Notes: generated by a model from the sequence alone, not told the origin. A stretch of 64,000 nt of DNA from Monodelphis domestica (GCF_027887165.1 NC_077233.1:180567207-180631206); one strand, 5' to 3'; shown: positions 41,523-53,545, numbered from the stretch's first letter. Numbers and translations are program-made.

Positions 41523-41719
41523 TTGAAAGGCATTTTATAGATCCTCTTCTTTAATTGCTTATCCCTTGCATAGATCCTTTTTTAGGGAATTTCTGATTAG
41601 CCTATTGGCCCAGGGCTTCCTATACCTACTAGTAGGATGAAAGAACAAATAACCTTTGGCTTTGGATTTCTGCCCCAGTCTGCCAGTTAACCAGTCTGTG
41701 AGGTTTACAGGAATGCAAG

Positions 41720-42150
41720 GAGTCAAGATGGATTTATTAAGCATTTACTACATACCAGGTACTACCCTAAGAAAAAAGAATACAAATAAAAGCCCAAACT
41801 GTCCCTGTCCTCAAAGAGTTTATACTCTAATGGGGGAGAAAACAAGGTACATAGACATTAGATCAGTGGTTCTCAACCTTTCTAATGCTGTGACCCCGCA
41901 ATACAGTTCCTCATGTTGCAGTGACCCCAAACCAAAAAATTATTTTGGTGGCTACTTCGAAACTGTAATTTTGCTACAGTTATGATTTGGAATGTAAATA
42001 CCTGATATGCATTATGTATTCTCATTGCTACAAATTGAGAGGTTAAGAACCGCTGGATTAGATGGTAGTAACCTTAGAGGCTTTGGCAGCTGAAGAGAAT
42101 AGGAAAGGCTTTCTGAAGGAGGTGGATTTGAGTTGAGTGTTGAAGTTAGA
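41720..42150 (-). mobile_element. R1 repeat split by SPIN
   Basis: TTATTAAGCATTTACTACATAC, CCTGTCCTCAAAGAGTTTAT, ACTCTAATGGGGGAGAAAAC on the left and GGAAAGGCTTTCTGAAGGAG, TGGATTTGAGTTGAGTG on the right are consecutive R1 parts. Confidence 0.65.
41864..42055 (+). mobile_element. SPIN-like hAT transposon (non-autonomous)
   Basis: Starts CAGTGGTTCTCAACC and ends GGTTAAGAACCGCTG, the inverted termini of the SPIN ('Space Invaders') family. Interior ATACAGTTCCTCATGTTG, TGACCCCAAACC, AACTGTAATTTTGCTAC and AATGTAAATACCTGATATGC follow the family order. Flanks CATTAGAT (41856-41863) and GATTAGAT (42056-42063) are an 8-bp duplication with one change. The 3' part of the usual non-autonomous copy is deleted just inside the right terminus. 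No transposase coding is present. Confidence 0.9.
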
Positions 42151-42154
42151 GATG

Positions 42155-43237
42155 TTAAAAATTTATTTATTTTTAACATTAATTTTTTAAAATTGAGTTC
42201 CAAATTCTTTCTTTTCCTTCAGTACATCTCCTATCCATTGAAAAGACCAGAAATATGATATGAATTATACATGTGAAATCATGTAAAACATGATTGCATT
42301 TTAGCCATCTTGCAAAGAAAGGAAGAAAAATAAAGTGACAAAAATTATACTTCAGTTTACATTCAGAGTACATCCGTTTTCTCTTAGGATGGCATTTTTC
42401 ATGAGTCATTTGGAATTGTCTTGGATCATTGTATTGATCAGAGTAGCTAAGCTCTTCAAGTTGATCATCATTACAATTATTGCTGTTATGTACAATGACC
42501 TCCTACTTCTGCTCACTTTATTCTATATAAAGTTCATCTAAACCTTCCCAGGTTTGTCTGAAACCATTGTCACCGTCATTTCTCATAATGCAATAATAAT
42601 ATTCTATCATAATCATATACCACAACTTGTTTAGCCATTCTCCATTTGTTGGGAACCCCTCAATTTATAATTCTTTGCCACCACAAAAAGAGCTGCTATA
42701 AAGATTTTTGGACATATGGGTCCTTTTCCTTTTCCTTTTGTATTTATGATACAGACCTAGAAGTGACATTTCTGGGCCAAAGGGAATTCACAGTTTTATA
42801 GTCCTGTGGGCATAGTTCCAAAAGATTCTTCAGAATAGTCAGAGCAGTTCACAATACCACTAATAGTGCATTAGTGTTTCTCTTTTTCCACATCCCCTCC
42901 AGCATTCACCATTTTCTTTTTCTGTCATGTTAACCAATCTGATAGGTATAAGGTGGTACCTTTAAGTTGATTTAATTGGCATTTCTCTAATTAATAGTAA
43001 TATAGAACATTCTTTCATATGACTTGATAGCTTTGATTTCTTTTTCTATAAACTGTCTCTTCATGTCCTTTGACTATTTATTAATTGGGTAATTGATCTA
43101 ATTTTTTAAAATTTGACTCAATTTCCTATATATTTGAAAAATGAAGCCTTTATAAAAATCTAACCCTCCTCCCCCTTTGCCTCCAGCTTCCTGAGGAAAT
43201 TTTGACTCTGTTGGTTTTGTTTGTGCCTTTAAGAATC
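42155..43237 (-). mobile_element. Old L1 3' end
   Basis: GTGAAATCATGTAAAACATG, TATACCACAACTTGTTTAGCC, ATTCTTTGCCACCACAAAAAG, CATAGTTCCAAAAGATTCTTC, ACCAATCTGATAGGTATAAGG and GTTGGTTTTGTTTGTGCC are complements of L1 ORF2 C-terminus and 3' UTR. It resembles the 3' part of the HAL1 copy at 11848 more than the younger L1s here. Confidence 0.82.
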
Positions 43238-43905
43238 TGGAAGCTCTGCCATTTGAATGAGAGTTTTTAAGAGTAGGAAGTGAGGAAGAAGGGCATTCCG
43301 AAACATTCTAGATTTTAACTGTTCAAATTTGGGTACGCTGGTCCTTGCTTTTCTTTGCCTTTGGTACTTGCCTTCTGCTTTTAGTCTTGGATATCTGATC
43401 ATCTGTGTCTGAATTTCCAAACTTCCTAAAAGCTGTTACAGTCCAGTGAATGACCCTTTCTTGTTGCTACCCATATTTTTGAATTCCAGAGGCTCCAATG
43501 TGATATCACATATCTACATATGAATTGGGATGAAGTAGAATATATGGAATCAATTTATCTTGGAAGATAGGAATTAATTTGGGATGGGAATCAATGTTGG
43601 GATGTTCAGAGAAGTGAAAGGAGTTTAAAGTGCATAGATTTTAAAGGCAATAATGGTAGAGAAAGAATATGCAAGTCAATTGTGGTCTCTCTTTGTTTTA
43701 CCTAGGACTAGTACATGATGTCTATGGGAAACCTTTAGTCCTCTATTAAAGGCGGAAATGGGAAATGATTTGAAGTGGTTCACTTTGAAAAGCATGATGA
43801 AGGTATCAGAGCAAAACATCAATAGCAAAGAACAAATGGCATTTGCTTTTATTTTGCCAATCTAGGCATTGCCACAGAAATTTTGTTTTCAAAATTTACT
43901 TTTCC
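43238..43905. other. Unique stretch
   Basis: No repeat or exon recognised in about 660 bases up to the L1 insertion point. Confidence 0.45.
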
Positions 43906-45489
43906 GGTGGAGTCAAGATGGCAGCTTAGAGGTAGCAAAAGTTCAAACCTCTGAAAACTCTCCCTTACCAATTACAAACTAAATGCTCCTAAGGGACTGA
44001 AAATCAAACCTAACAACAAGACAGAGTTGAGGAACCCTCCTGCTGGACTTAACTTAAAAGGTATGCCCCCCACCCAAAGCCTGAATTTGAGAATACTCAG
44101 GTTTAAGGGGAAGGAAGAAGGTAGGTCCCAGAATACTTCCCTCACCTAGAGCACTGAGCTTCCAGAGGTAGCTGGAACCTCTGGGTGGACAAGGGTGCTG
44201 GTCTGGAGGGAGTACCTTGTGGGCAAAGCTGTGCCAGGCTCAGAATGTTGAACACAGGTGGTGGGGAAGTAGTTAGAGAAGAAGCACAGAGCAGGAAGTC
44301 TAGTTGAAGCAGTGGAGACATTACATATTGCCACCCCCTTCCCAAGGTTTTGGCCTCAGGGCACATCGAGCTCTGCAGCTCAGCTGGGCTGAATCTCATC
44401 AAAGCCTTCAGAGGGCAGGGAAGCTCAAGCTCCAACACCCCTCCCCCACAGACTGCACTGAGAGATTTGCTGATTAAGCTCCAAAGGAGAAGGATGACAG
44501 AAAAGCCCCAAACCACAGATCCAAAATATAATGAGAGGAACAAGAGTGCAGGAAACAACAGGGGGAAAAAAAGGGGCAAATATGAACAAACAACAGAAAA
44601 AGAAAAAAGAAATTACATTTGACAGCTTCTATCCAGGTAATGAACAAATAGCAAATGTAACAAAGAAGGATGAAGAAACACCAAGCAAAAACACAGAAAC
44701 TCCAGTGAATTGGACACAGGCTTTGGAAGAACTCAAAATACAATTCAAAACACAATTAAGAGGGGCTGAAGACAACTGGGAAAAGAACTTAAAATGCAAG
44801 ATAAGTCATCTGGAAACAGAGGAACTGGAACTAAAACAAGAAAATAGTATCTTGAAAGCCAAAATTAATCAGCTTGAAAATGAGACAAAGGAGATGAAAA
44901 ATCAGAAGGAGAAGGATGACCAAAAAGCCAAGGATGAAATTCAGTCTTTAAAAACCAGAATACAACAATTAGAAGCAAGCAACTTCACAAGGAAGCAGGA
45001 AACTATGAAACAAAATCAAAAGAATGAAAAAAATTGAGGAAAATATGAAGCACTTCATTCATAAAACAGAAGATTTATGAAATCGTTCCAGGAGAGACAA
45101 CTTAAGAATTAGTCTACCAGAACACCATGACAAAAGAAAAAGGCTGGACATCATCCTATAGGAAATTATTCAAGAAAACTGCCCCAATATTTTAGAACAA
45201 GAGGGAAAAGTGATGATTGAAAGAATCTGCATATCACCTCCTGTACTTACCCCCCAACTGACAACACCCAGGAATGTTATAACCAAATTCAAGAACTATC
45301 AGACCAAGGAAAAAAATATTACAAGCTGCAAAGAAGTCATTCAGATACCAAGGAAATACAGTGAGGATAACACAGGATCTGGTTGCATCTACACTGAAGG
45401 ACCAAAAGGCATGGAATGTGATATTCTGGAAAGCAAGGAAACCAGGTCTACAACCAAGAATCAACTACCCAGAAAAATGGACTATATTC

Positions 45490-45680
45490 TTTTTTTTTTT
45501 TAAACCCTTACCTTCCATCTTGGAGTCAATACTGTGTATTGGCTCCAAGGCAGAAGAGTGGTAAGGGCTAGGCAATGGGGGTCAAGTGACTTGCCCAGGG
45601 TCACAAAACTGGGAAGTGTCTGAGGTCAGATTTGAACCCAGGACCTCCCATCTCTAAGCCTGGCCACCCAGCTGCCCCCT
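45490..45680 (-). mobile_element. SINE A nested in L1 ORF1
   Basis: T-run, AAACCCTTACCTTCCATCTT, TTGGCTCCAAGGCAGAAGAG, TCAAGTGACTTGCCCAGGGTC and head complement CACCCAGCTGCCCC. Flanks GACTATATTCTT and TGATTATTTTCTT may be a diverged duplication. The ORF1 sequence resumes after it. Confidence 0.94.
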
Positions 45681-46016
45681 GATTATTTTCTTACAAGGGA
45701 AAATATGGATATTTAACAAAATAGAAGAATTCCAAGAATTTGTAAAGAAAAGACCAGACCTGAATAGAAAATTTGATGCTCAAACAAAGACCTCAAGAGA
45801 ATTATCAAAAGGTAATTAAGAAAGAGGGAAAAAGAAAAACAAAACAAAACAACAAAACAACTTTTTTAAAGAGACCCAATATGTTAAAATGATATGTATC
45901 CCTATAAGAAAAGAGGACATTGGTAACTCTTAAAAATTGTTATTATCACCTGGGTAGCTAGAAGAATTATACTTAGAGGCAACAGTGACAAACTGTATAG
46001 GATGAAATGCCAAGAC

Positions 46017-46095
46017 ATAAATATATATGTAGATATATGTATACACATATATATATACATATATATATACATATATATATGTATATATATATAAA
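46017..46095. repeat. (TA)-rich microsatellite inside L1
   Basis: ATATATATGTAGATATATG units with TACATATATA alternation, located between L1 ORF1 and ORF2. Confidence 0.93.
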
Positions 46096-48689
46096 ACTAG
46101 AGCTAAAAAAGAGGTTAATACTAAGAAAAATAGGAAAAGAAACCAAAGGGGGTAAATTTATATGTCACAAAGAAGCTCATGGCAGGAGAGGAGGGGACAA
46201 CATCAATACACTGGAAGAGTAAAGATTTGGAGATAGGAAATGCTCAATTCTTACATGCATTGAAATTGACTCAAAGAGGGAAGAACAATCAAATACATTG
46301 GAGCAGAGAAATGATTTGTTCCCTATAGGGAAGCAGGAGGGTAACAAACAGACTGGTGGGGAGGGAAGCAATACAAGGGAGGGAGAGGGTGGGGGGTAGT
46401 TTAAAAAGACTGTAAAGAAAATAAGAGGGGAATAAGAAGGGGGTGGTAAAAAGGGAAGTAAAACAAGCATGGGAATTAGGGGGACTGATTAAAAGCAAAA
46501 CATTGGTGTAGAAGGAAATAGTGAAAGAAGAAAAGGCAGGACTAGGAGTGGAAATCAAAATTCTGGGAAATACACAGCTGGTAATCATAACTCTGAATAT
46601 GAATGGAATGAACTCACTCATAAAATGCAAGTGAATAGCAAAGTGTATTAGAAACCAAAACCCTACCATATGCTGTCTACAAGAAAAACACATGAGGAAG
46701 GTAGAGACACATAAGGTAAAAGTAACAGGATGGAGTCAAATCTATTGGGTATCAACTGATAAAAAGAAGGCAGGAGTCACAATCATGATATCTGAGAAAG
46801 CCAAAGTAAAAATAGATCTAATCAAAAGAGATAAGGAAGGTAATAAATGCTACACTATTATAGACAATGAGGAAATATCAGACCTCAACATGTACACACC
46901 AAATGGTATAGCATCCAAATTTCTAAAGGAGAAACTAGTGGAGCTCAAGGATGAAATAAATAGAAAAACTATACTAGTGGGAGACCCGAACCTTCCCCTA
47001 TCAGAACTAGATAAATCAAACCAAAATAAATAAGAAAGAGGTAAGAGAAGTGAATGAAATCTTAGAAAAAATAGAGTTAATAGATATATGGAGAAAACTA
47101 AATAGGGACAAAAAGGAATATACCTTCTTCTCAGTAGCACATGGTACATTCACAAAGATTGACCATGTACTAGGGAAGAAAAACATTACAAAAAAGTGCA
47201 AAAGAGCAGAAATAATAAATGCTATCTTCTCAGACCACAATGCAATGGAAATAATAATTAGAAAGGATATATGGAGAGGCAAATCAAAAATTAATTGGAA
47301 ATTAAATAGTACAATTCTCCAAAATTGGATAGGTAAAGAACAAATCATATAAACAATCAAAAATTTCATTGAATAAAATGACAATGATGAGACATCCTTT
47401 CAAAATCTTTGGGATGCAGCCAAAGCAATACTCAGGGGAAATTTATATCATTGAGTTCATATATTAACAAATTAGGGAGGGCAGAGGTCAGTGAATTGGG
47501 CATGCAAATTAAAAAACTAGAAAGTGAACAAATTAAAAATTCTCAGATGAAGACTAAATTAGATATCCTAAAAATCAAAGGAGAAATTAATAAAATTGAA
47601 AGTCAAAGAACTATTTATTTAATAAATAAGACTAGAAGCTGGTACTTTGAAAAAAAATAGACAAAGTACCGGTCAATCTAATTAAAAAAAGGAAATAAGA
47701 AAAACAAGTTGACAGTATCCAATATGAAAAGGGAGACGTGACCTCTAATGAAGAGTAAATTAAGGCAATCATTAAAAATTATTATGCCCAATTATATGAC
47801 AATAAATATGGCAATCTAGGTGATATGGATGAATATTTACAAAAATATACATTGCCTAGACTAACAGAGGAAGACATAGACTACCGAAACAACCCCATAT
47901 CAGAAAAAGAAATTGAACAAGCCATCAAAGGACTCCCTAAGAAAAAATCCCCAGGTCCAAATGGATTCACAAATGAATTTTATCAAACATTCAAAGAACA
48001 ACTAATCACAATATTATAAAAATTATTTGACAGAATAAGCAAAGAAGGAGTTCTACCAAATTCATTTTATGACACAAACATGGTGCTGATCCCAAAGCCA
48101 GGCAGGTGAAAAACAGAGAAAGAAAACTATAGACCAATCTCCTTAATGAATATAGATGCAAAAATCTTAAATAGGATACTAGCAAAAAGACTCCAGCAGT
48201 CATTACAAGAGTTATGTGGAGGAATTCCATGTGAACTGGAATGACTTCCAGGAATTGATGCATAGTGAAAAGAGCAGAACCAGGAGAACAATATACACAG
48301 AGACTGATACACCGTGGTACAATCAAATATAATGGACTTCTCCATTATTGGCAATAAAATGATCCTGAAAAACTTGGAGGGATCTATGCGAAAGAACACT
48401 ATCCCCATTCAGAGGAAAAAACTGTGGGAGTAAAAACACAGAAGAAAAACAACTGCTTGATTACATAGGTTGAGGGGGATGTGATTAGGGATGAAGACTC
48501 TAAATGAACATCCTAATGCAAACACCAACAACATGGAAATAGGTTTTGATCAAGGACACATGTAATACCCAGTGGAATTGCATATCAGCTATGGGAAGGG
48601 TGGGACTAGTGAAGGGAGGGAAAGAATATGATTCTTGTAACCAAGGAATAATGTTCTAAATTTACCAAATTAAAAAAAAATTACTTTCC

Positions 48690-49370
48690 CCCTGGTGGTT
48701 CCCTTAGAAAAAAAGAAAGGAGAATGTAATAGATTTAAATAAATTCATATCCTTTTCCACTTTGTGGAAATCATTTCCCTTTAATGAGATTTTTTTCTGC
48801 TTTAAAATGAGAATTTTAGACTGGATGAGCTCAAGGGTCCTCTGTGATTCTATTTGTGGTAGTTCGTGGAAAGCCATCAAGCCCTTGATGTCTGACATGG
48901 TCATGCATGAGTGCCAGAGTTTCAAGGCAACCTTCTGGATAGACGAGGCATCCACTGAATCCCCTCTGTGTGACTTCTCCCACTAACTTCCCTTACTACT
49001 GACCAGGACTATGTTCTCCCCTCAGTTAAAGAAGAAGTGATAGGAGAGCAAATATTCACAGGATTTATACATATGCTCACTTTTACCCCCTAGAATAATA
49101 CCTCAAAGATCATATTCACAGAATTAAAATCTAAAGATCATTACCCACTACCTCCTCCTTTTTCTCTCAGCAGAGGTACACTTAGTTGCCTCACACCCAT
49201 TGCTAGCCAAACACATAAGCACCAAATCAATCACTTCTCTAAAACACAAACTGCTGACATACTTCACTGAATCCACTTGTGTATGATAACCAGAGCAACA
49301 TCACCAAGTGCCTGAGTGAAAAATAAAGAAAAATGCAACTTAGAAATTAGAAAGATACCTGATTCTTGTC
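48690..49370. other. Unique stretch
   Basis: No repeat recognised. A frame at 48762-48986 (74 aa) has no family resemblance. Confidence 0.45.
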
Positions 49371-49399
49371 TGTACTAAATTACCCTTTAACTCCATACT

Positions 49400-49801
49400 T
49401 AGCTGCAAAATATTTTGTTACACATCTCCTAAGTAATTGTGATTGATTGTGAAAGCTGATCAAAAGCAACAATGATTCTCTTAGCTGGTCATCCCACAGG
49501 TCAGGGGGAACTGACCCCCTGGTTACTCTGTTTATATCATTTATCTCTATCACGTACTTTTCTGTTGTAGAAACATGGTAAATGATCACAGAATATTGAT
49601 TAAGCAATGACATATCCAATTATCTGTAGAAGATTATGTCTGATTGAAAAATGACTGTGTGCCAGAAAAACATGTACTCCTTGAACTATATAATAAACAT
49701 GAATCCTGAGCCAGGTGGAACAGCTTTGTGATGCCTGAGCTCCAGGTCTGAGCAACTCAGTTGTCTCCCATCTTGTCATTATTCGTCTAAATTGCCACAC
49801 C
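49400..49801 (+). mobile_element. Possible solo LTR-like fossil
   Basis: The right part reads like an LTR 3' half: CTATATAATAAACATGAATCC, TTGTGATGCCTGAGCTCC, GCAACTCAGTTGTCTCCC and an end ATTCGTCTAAATTGCCACA. The left end is not fixed, and no internal region adjoins it. Family undetermined. Confidence 0.4.
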
Positions 49802-50047
49802 TAGACAGAAAAACAACCCTCCTCTTGGAGAGACTGCTGATTGGGCTTTCCAAAATAGTTCACTGGTTTTAGTATCTCCTTTCAGACTGTGAAGGAATAG
49901 GATTGGTGAGGATAAAAAAACTCCCCCTCCCCTCCGAGTTTATAGTAATATCTCACTTCATATGATAAATGTTAAAAAGTAGTGCTTAAATAATGTTTTT
50001 TGTAAATCAAAATCAATTTTATTCTCTTACTTTATTGGTATCTCTTA

Positions 50048-50092
50048 TTTCCTTCCTTCCTTCTTTCCTTCCTTCCTTCCTTCCTTCCTTCC
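50048..50092. repeat. (TTCC)n at a SINE tail
   Basis: About ten CCTT units stand where the A-tail end of the adjoining antisense SINE A should be, so the microsatellite probably grew from the SINE tail. Confidence 0.95.
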
Positions 50093-50268
50093 ATACTGAG
50101 TATTGGTTCCAAGGCAGAAGAGTGGTAAGGACTAGGCAATGGGGGTCAAGCGACTTGCCCAGGGTCACACAGCTAGGAAGTGTCTGAGGCCAGACTTGAA
50201 CCTAGGGCCTCCTGTCTCTAGGTCTGGTTCTCAGGTTCTCAATCCATTGAGCCACCCAGCTGCTCCCA
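50093..50268 (-). mobile_element. SINE A nested in old L1
   Basis: ATACTGAGTATTGGTTCCAAG, GCAGAAGAGTGGTAAGGAC, TCAAGCGACTTGCCCAGGGTC, ACACAGCTAGGAAGTGTCTG and head complement GCCACCCAGCTGCTCCC. Confidence 0.94.
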
Positions 50269-50920
50269 ACCTTTATTTCTGAATAGATTTCTCTTCTCTT
50301 TCCTACCCAGAGAATTATTCTTTGTAAAACAGAATAAAAAGGTATGTAACAATGTAACATGTAACAATGTAACGAATGTAACAAAAGCATGTAGTAAAAC
50401 TGAGTAATGCATCAAATGTATCTGATAATATAGCTAATATTTAATATTCATAATCCTAGACCTTTGCAAGAAGAAAAAGGGGCACTTAAAAAGTTATCTG
50501 TAGCTTTTATTTTTACAATACCATCATTTCCCAAAATATATTTTTTTTACTCTTCAACTGTCTTAGAGAGCTATTCTTCATTATCAAAGGTTGGAAAGAA
50601 AAAGAGAACAATTCTGGAAACCTCATTAGACAACTTCAACATTATATGGATGCAATGTTTCATATCCCTAACTTTTCATATACCCACTTCTGTCAAGACA
50701 GGAGGCCCGTGCATCCTATATTTAGAATAAAAAATTATTATTAAATTTCAACTTTCATTAATACTCTTTCCTATTATATAACTGGGTTTTTGCAAATTGC
50801 TCTCTTGTTTCTGCTTATTTTACTTTGTATCAGTTCATATAAGTCTTTCCATGCTTCTTTATATTCTTCATATGTATTACTTCTTATAGTATAGTAATAT
50901 TCCATCAAAGGAGGTGCTTT

Positions 50921-51480
50921 TTCTCAACTCTTCCTAGGACCACGCTTGTTAATTGTAGTTACACAGCATCTATGTAACCATTTCTTCTTCTTTTTTAAAA
51001 ATTTCCATGGAACCTAATTTTAAGCTAATACAACAAATATTTATTAAGGGTCAACTATGTAAGACCATATACACTAAGATAGTTTAGAAAACTCGCTCAT
51101 ACATGAAAAAAAGTTCTATTTTGATACCTCTTCATAGTATAAAAGTACTCTTTAGTTATTCAGAGCATGAGCCTTTGAAGATGCTCCAGACCTAGAAAGT
51201 TTGTGAGAATGGGCCCAGAGATAAGAATCTGTTGTTCTAGAACTAGCTTAGAGAAGCACAGACAGCCTCATTACTATCAGGCTAGGATACAAGTGCTGAT
51301 AATTTGTTTTAGGATTGTTTTGTTTTATTTTATTTCTTGTAATAGCTTCACAAAACCATCTATCTCCTAATGGGTGGGAAGTTTTTTTTTAATCTGTATT
51401 CATGTATTACATATCTACACCAGTGAAATAAGGATTTTTTTTTTTTTTAAGAATCAGAGAATTAGGGAGGTTTCTGTTTT
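50921..51480. other. Unassigned stretch
   Basis: Mostly unrecognised. AACAAATATTTATTAAGGGTC at about 51032 is R1-like. Confidence 0.4.
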
Positions 51481-51497
51481 AAGAAAAGATGTGAAGG

Positions 51498-51707
51498 GGG
51501 GCAGCTGGGTAGCTCAGTGGATTGAGAGCTAAGCCTAGAGATGGGAGGTCCTAGGTTCAAATCTAGCCTCAGACACTTCCCAGTTGTGTGACCCTGGGCA
51601 AGTCACTTGACCCCCATTGCCTAGCCCTTACCACTCTTCTGCCTTGGAGCCAATACCCAGTATTGACTCCAAGACAGAAGGTAAGGGTTTTAAAAAAAAA
51701 AAAGAAA
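51498..51707 (+). mobile_element. SINE A, well preserved
   Basis: GGGCAGCTGGGTAGCTCAGTG through GCCTTGGAGCCAATACCC to an A-rich tail. A 17-bp duplication AAGAAAAGATGTGAAGG (51481-51497) / AAGAAAAGATATGAAGG (51708-51724) differs at one base. Among the youngest insertions in the window. Confidence 0.97.
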
Positions 51708-51889
51708 AAGAAAAGATATGAAGGAATGCTTTTGTAACATAATCAGGTAATCTCTAATGTATCTGTTCCATAAATATGAATTTTTATATATAATTATGGG
51801 AACTTTTTTATATTCCTTCCATTCTCTTGGTATGTGATAATGCTATTCATTATAGTATATGTTTTTCCCTGCTGAATTCACCTCACCAC

Positions 51890-52040
51890 CTATCCTAAAT
51901 CTCAGCCTTGAGATACAAGCTAGGTAATTTAAATAATTACACTCAATTGTCTCCCTACCCCTATCCTAGATATTTGTCATGAGATACAGGCAGGTAATCT
52001 GAATAATCTCACCCAATTACCTCTAGGGGTGATACCAGAG
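51890..52040. repeat. Diverged tandem duplication, about 75-bp unit
   Basis: Two successive blocks share TATCCTA.AT, TGAGATACA and AGGTAAT.T.AATAAT, then CAATTGTCTC / CAATTACCTC. It is not one of the transposon families here. Confidence 0.7.
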
Positions 52041-53545
52041 GACTTGAGAGATAACTAGGATTCCAGAGAAATTGCCATCATTAGGTATATTTGGCTATCA
52101 CTTTATATATTACTATATATGTAGTCATTACAACGTAGGTTATTACTTCCTAAGAGACTTTAGTTAGATGTCAGGGAGAAAAGAAGACATCAAATATGTC
52201 CCAAGTTTGTCACAAAACTAGAGTCCAGTTTGGAGGTGGGATTGGACCAATATGTTCATGACTTATTGGATGAACTGTAAAGCCAAACAAAATTCATATA
52301 GTTAAAAACAATTCTAAGTGGAAGTCCCTTAAAATATATTTGAGCTAGGAAACAGGAAGAGTTGGGTCTTCTGCCAAGAGATGGAGTGGTCCCCTCTATA
52401 GTACTGGAATGGGGTTCATGACAGCAACAAGTTTTCTTTGGCAGAGGGCTAATAACAATGAGCACTGGTTCACAAACTATCTATAGGGAACTGTAGGGAA
52501 CTATAAGAGGATCCCTGCCATGAGAAACAAAAGAGTTATTGTTTGCCAGAAACCCTACCATGGGCATAATTGAATGTGACCAAAGGCTCTCTCTGGGGAA
52601 GAGTGACTTAGTAGTGAATGGACAAGTTACATAGCTGGGCTTGCTCTTTCCAGGATGAAGTGGCTCAGCTGTTGTGTCAATACTCTGCTAGACTGGCTCA
52701 AGGCAGGTTGTTTGGCTGCTGACGTGGTCCCATATCCTCTTACTGGACATAGCTGCTGCAGGCCCAGGCTGGGACTATAGTTCTTGATTGGATCTCAGAT
52801 GACTTTGGTGGATCTCCTAGTTTCACTGGTAACCTTAGCATTTCCATCTCAGAATATACATTTGCCTAAGATAAGGAAAGAAGAAACATAATAGAAAAAA
52901 AATAGAGGTGTTAAAATCTCTGGGATTTATGACTGCTGAGTGGAAAATAGAACTAGCTACCTCTCTACTACCCCACACCTTGAGGCTCACTTTAAAACCT
53001 TCTAGGGTAAAGAAGCTGAAATGTGGGAATTGCACCTTTAGCATATCCATAGAATTCTGGATCAGCATTTAGTTAAAGAACTTATCATTATCACAGAGCA
53101 GGAATCCTTAATTCATCAAGGCTGTTAGGACTTAGATGACTTTTTTATAAAGTGGAGAGAAGATTTTCTATATCCTATAAGCCCACTCCAAACTTCCATT
53201 TACTCACCTGACATACTTCCTGACAGTGTCTTAAGGGGATTATTTTTGATGATAGGGCTTTCAGATGGGATAGAAAAAGAAAGAGAAAGTAGGGCTGTCT
53301 GGGCCTCAGGGTGTGACACCTGAGGAGAGCAACCTCCTCTGTCCCAATCTGTGGACATGATAGCATTATATAAGAAATTGAAATCTCTGAGGTATAAGAT
53401 AGGATCTTTGAGGAGAGCAGCATCATTTTCAGAGTACTCATATTAGCTATATTAATTACATCGACCTCAGTTCTTAGGGCAAAGTGATAAGTGGTCCCTA
53501 ATGCATTTGTCTTTAAGATTACTACCTCATTTCAGAGAATAATTT
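52041..53545. other. Large unique block
   Basis: About 1.5 kb without recognised repeats. Minus-strand frames of 69-88 aa (52256-52465, 52835-53068, 53175-53441) show no conserved domain. An unrecognised old transposon or a regulatory block are both possible. Confidence 0.45.

Larger units (their letters stand above)
43906..48677 (+). mobile_element. L1 element with 5' end, ORF1, partial ORF2
   Basis: Starts GGTGGAGTCAAGATGGCAGC. ORF1 begins at ATG 44494 (MTEKPQTTDP), has a coiled coil (about 44780-45030: ELKQENSILKAKINQLE), then an RNA-binding C-terminal domain (45361 on: RITQDLVASTLKDQKAW, GLQPRINYP) and ends near 45820; it carries frame breaks and a nested SINE A. ORF2 starts near 46585: endonuclease signatures RKTILVGDPNLPLSELD, EYTFFSVAHGTFTKIDHV and IFSDHNAMEI, then the start of the reverse transcriptase ([40 protein letters not shown]). 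At about 48215 it jumps to the 3' region (GGAATTCCATGTGAACTGGA), so the YADD core and Cys-rich part are missing. Near-identical flanks AAATTTACTTTTCC (43892) and AAATTACTTTCC (48678) are a target duplication. Confidence 0.92.
49990..50920 (-). mobile_element. Old L1 3' end with nested SINE A
   Basis: AACCTTTATTTCTGAATAGAT, TTTCCTACCCAGAGAATTATTC (50271 on), TTGTATCAGTTCATATAAG and TATAGTATAGTAATATTCC (to about 50910) are complements of an old L1 3' region. Strongly diverged. Confidence 0.6.

Noticed and set aside
41720-42150. Reading the ends of SPIN as a CRISPR-like or palindromic hairpin array
   Set aside because: The inverted termini occur once with an 8-bp target duplication, as in a hAT transposon.
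46289-47384. Minus-strand frames of 99-134 residues
   Set aside because: Antisense shadows of the forward L1 spacer and ORF2.
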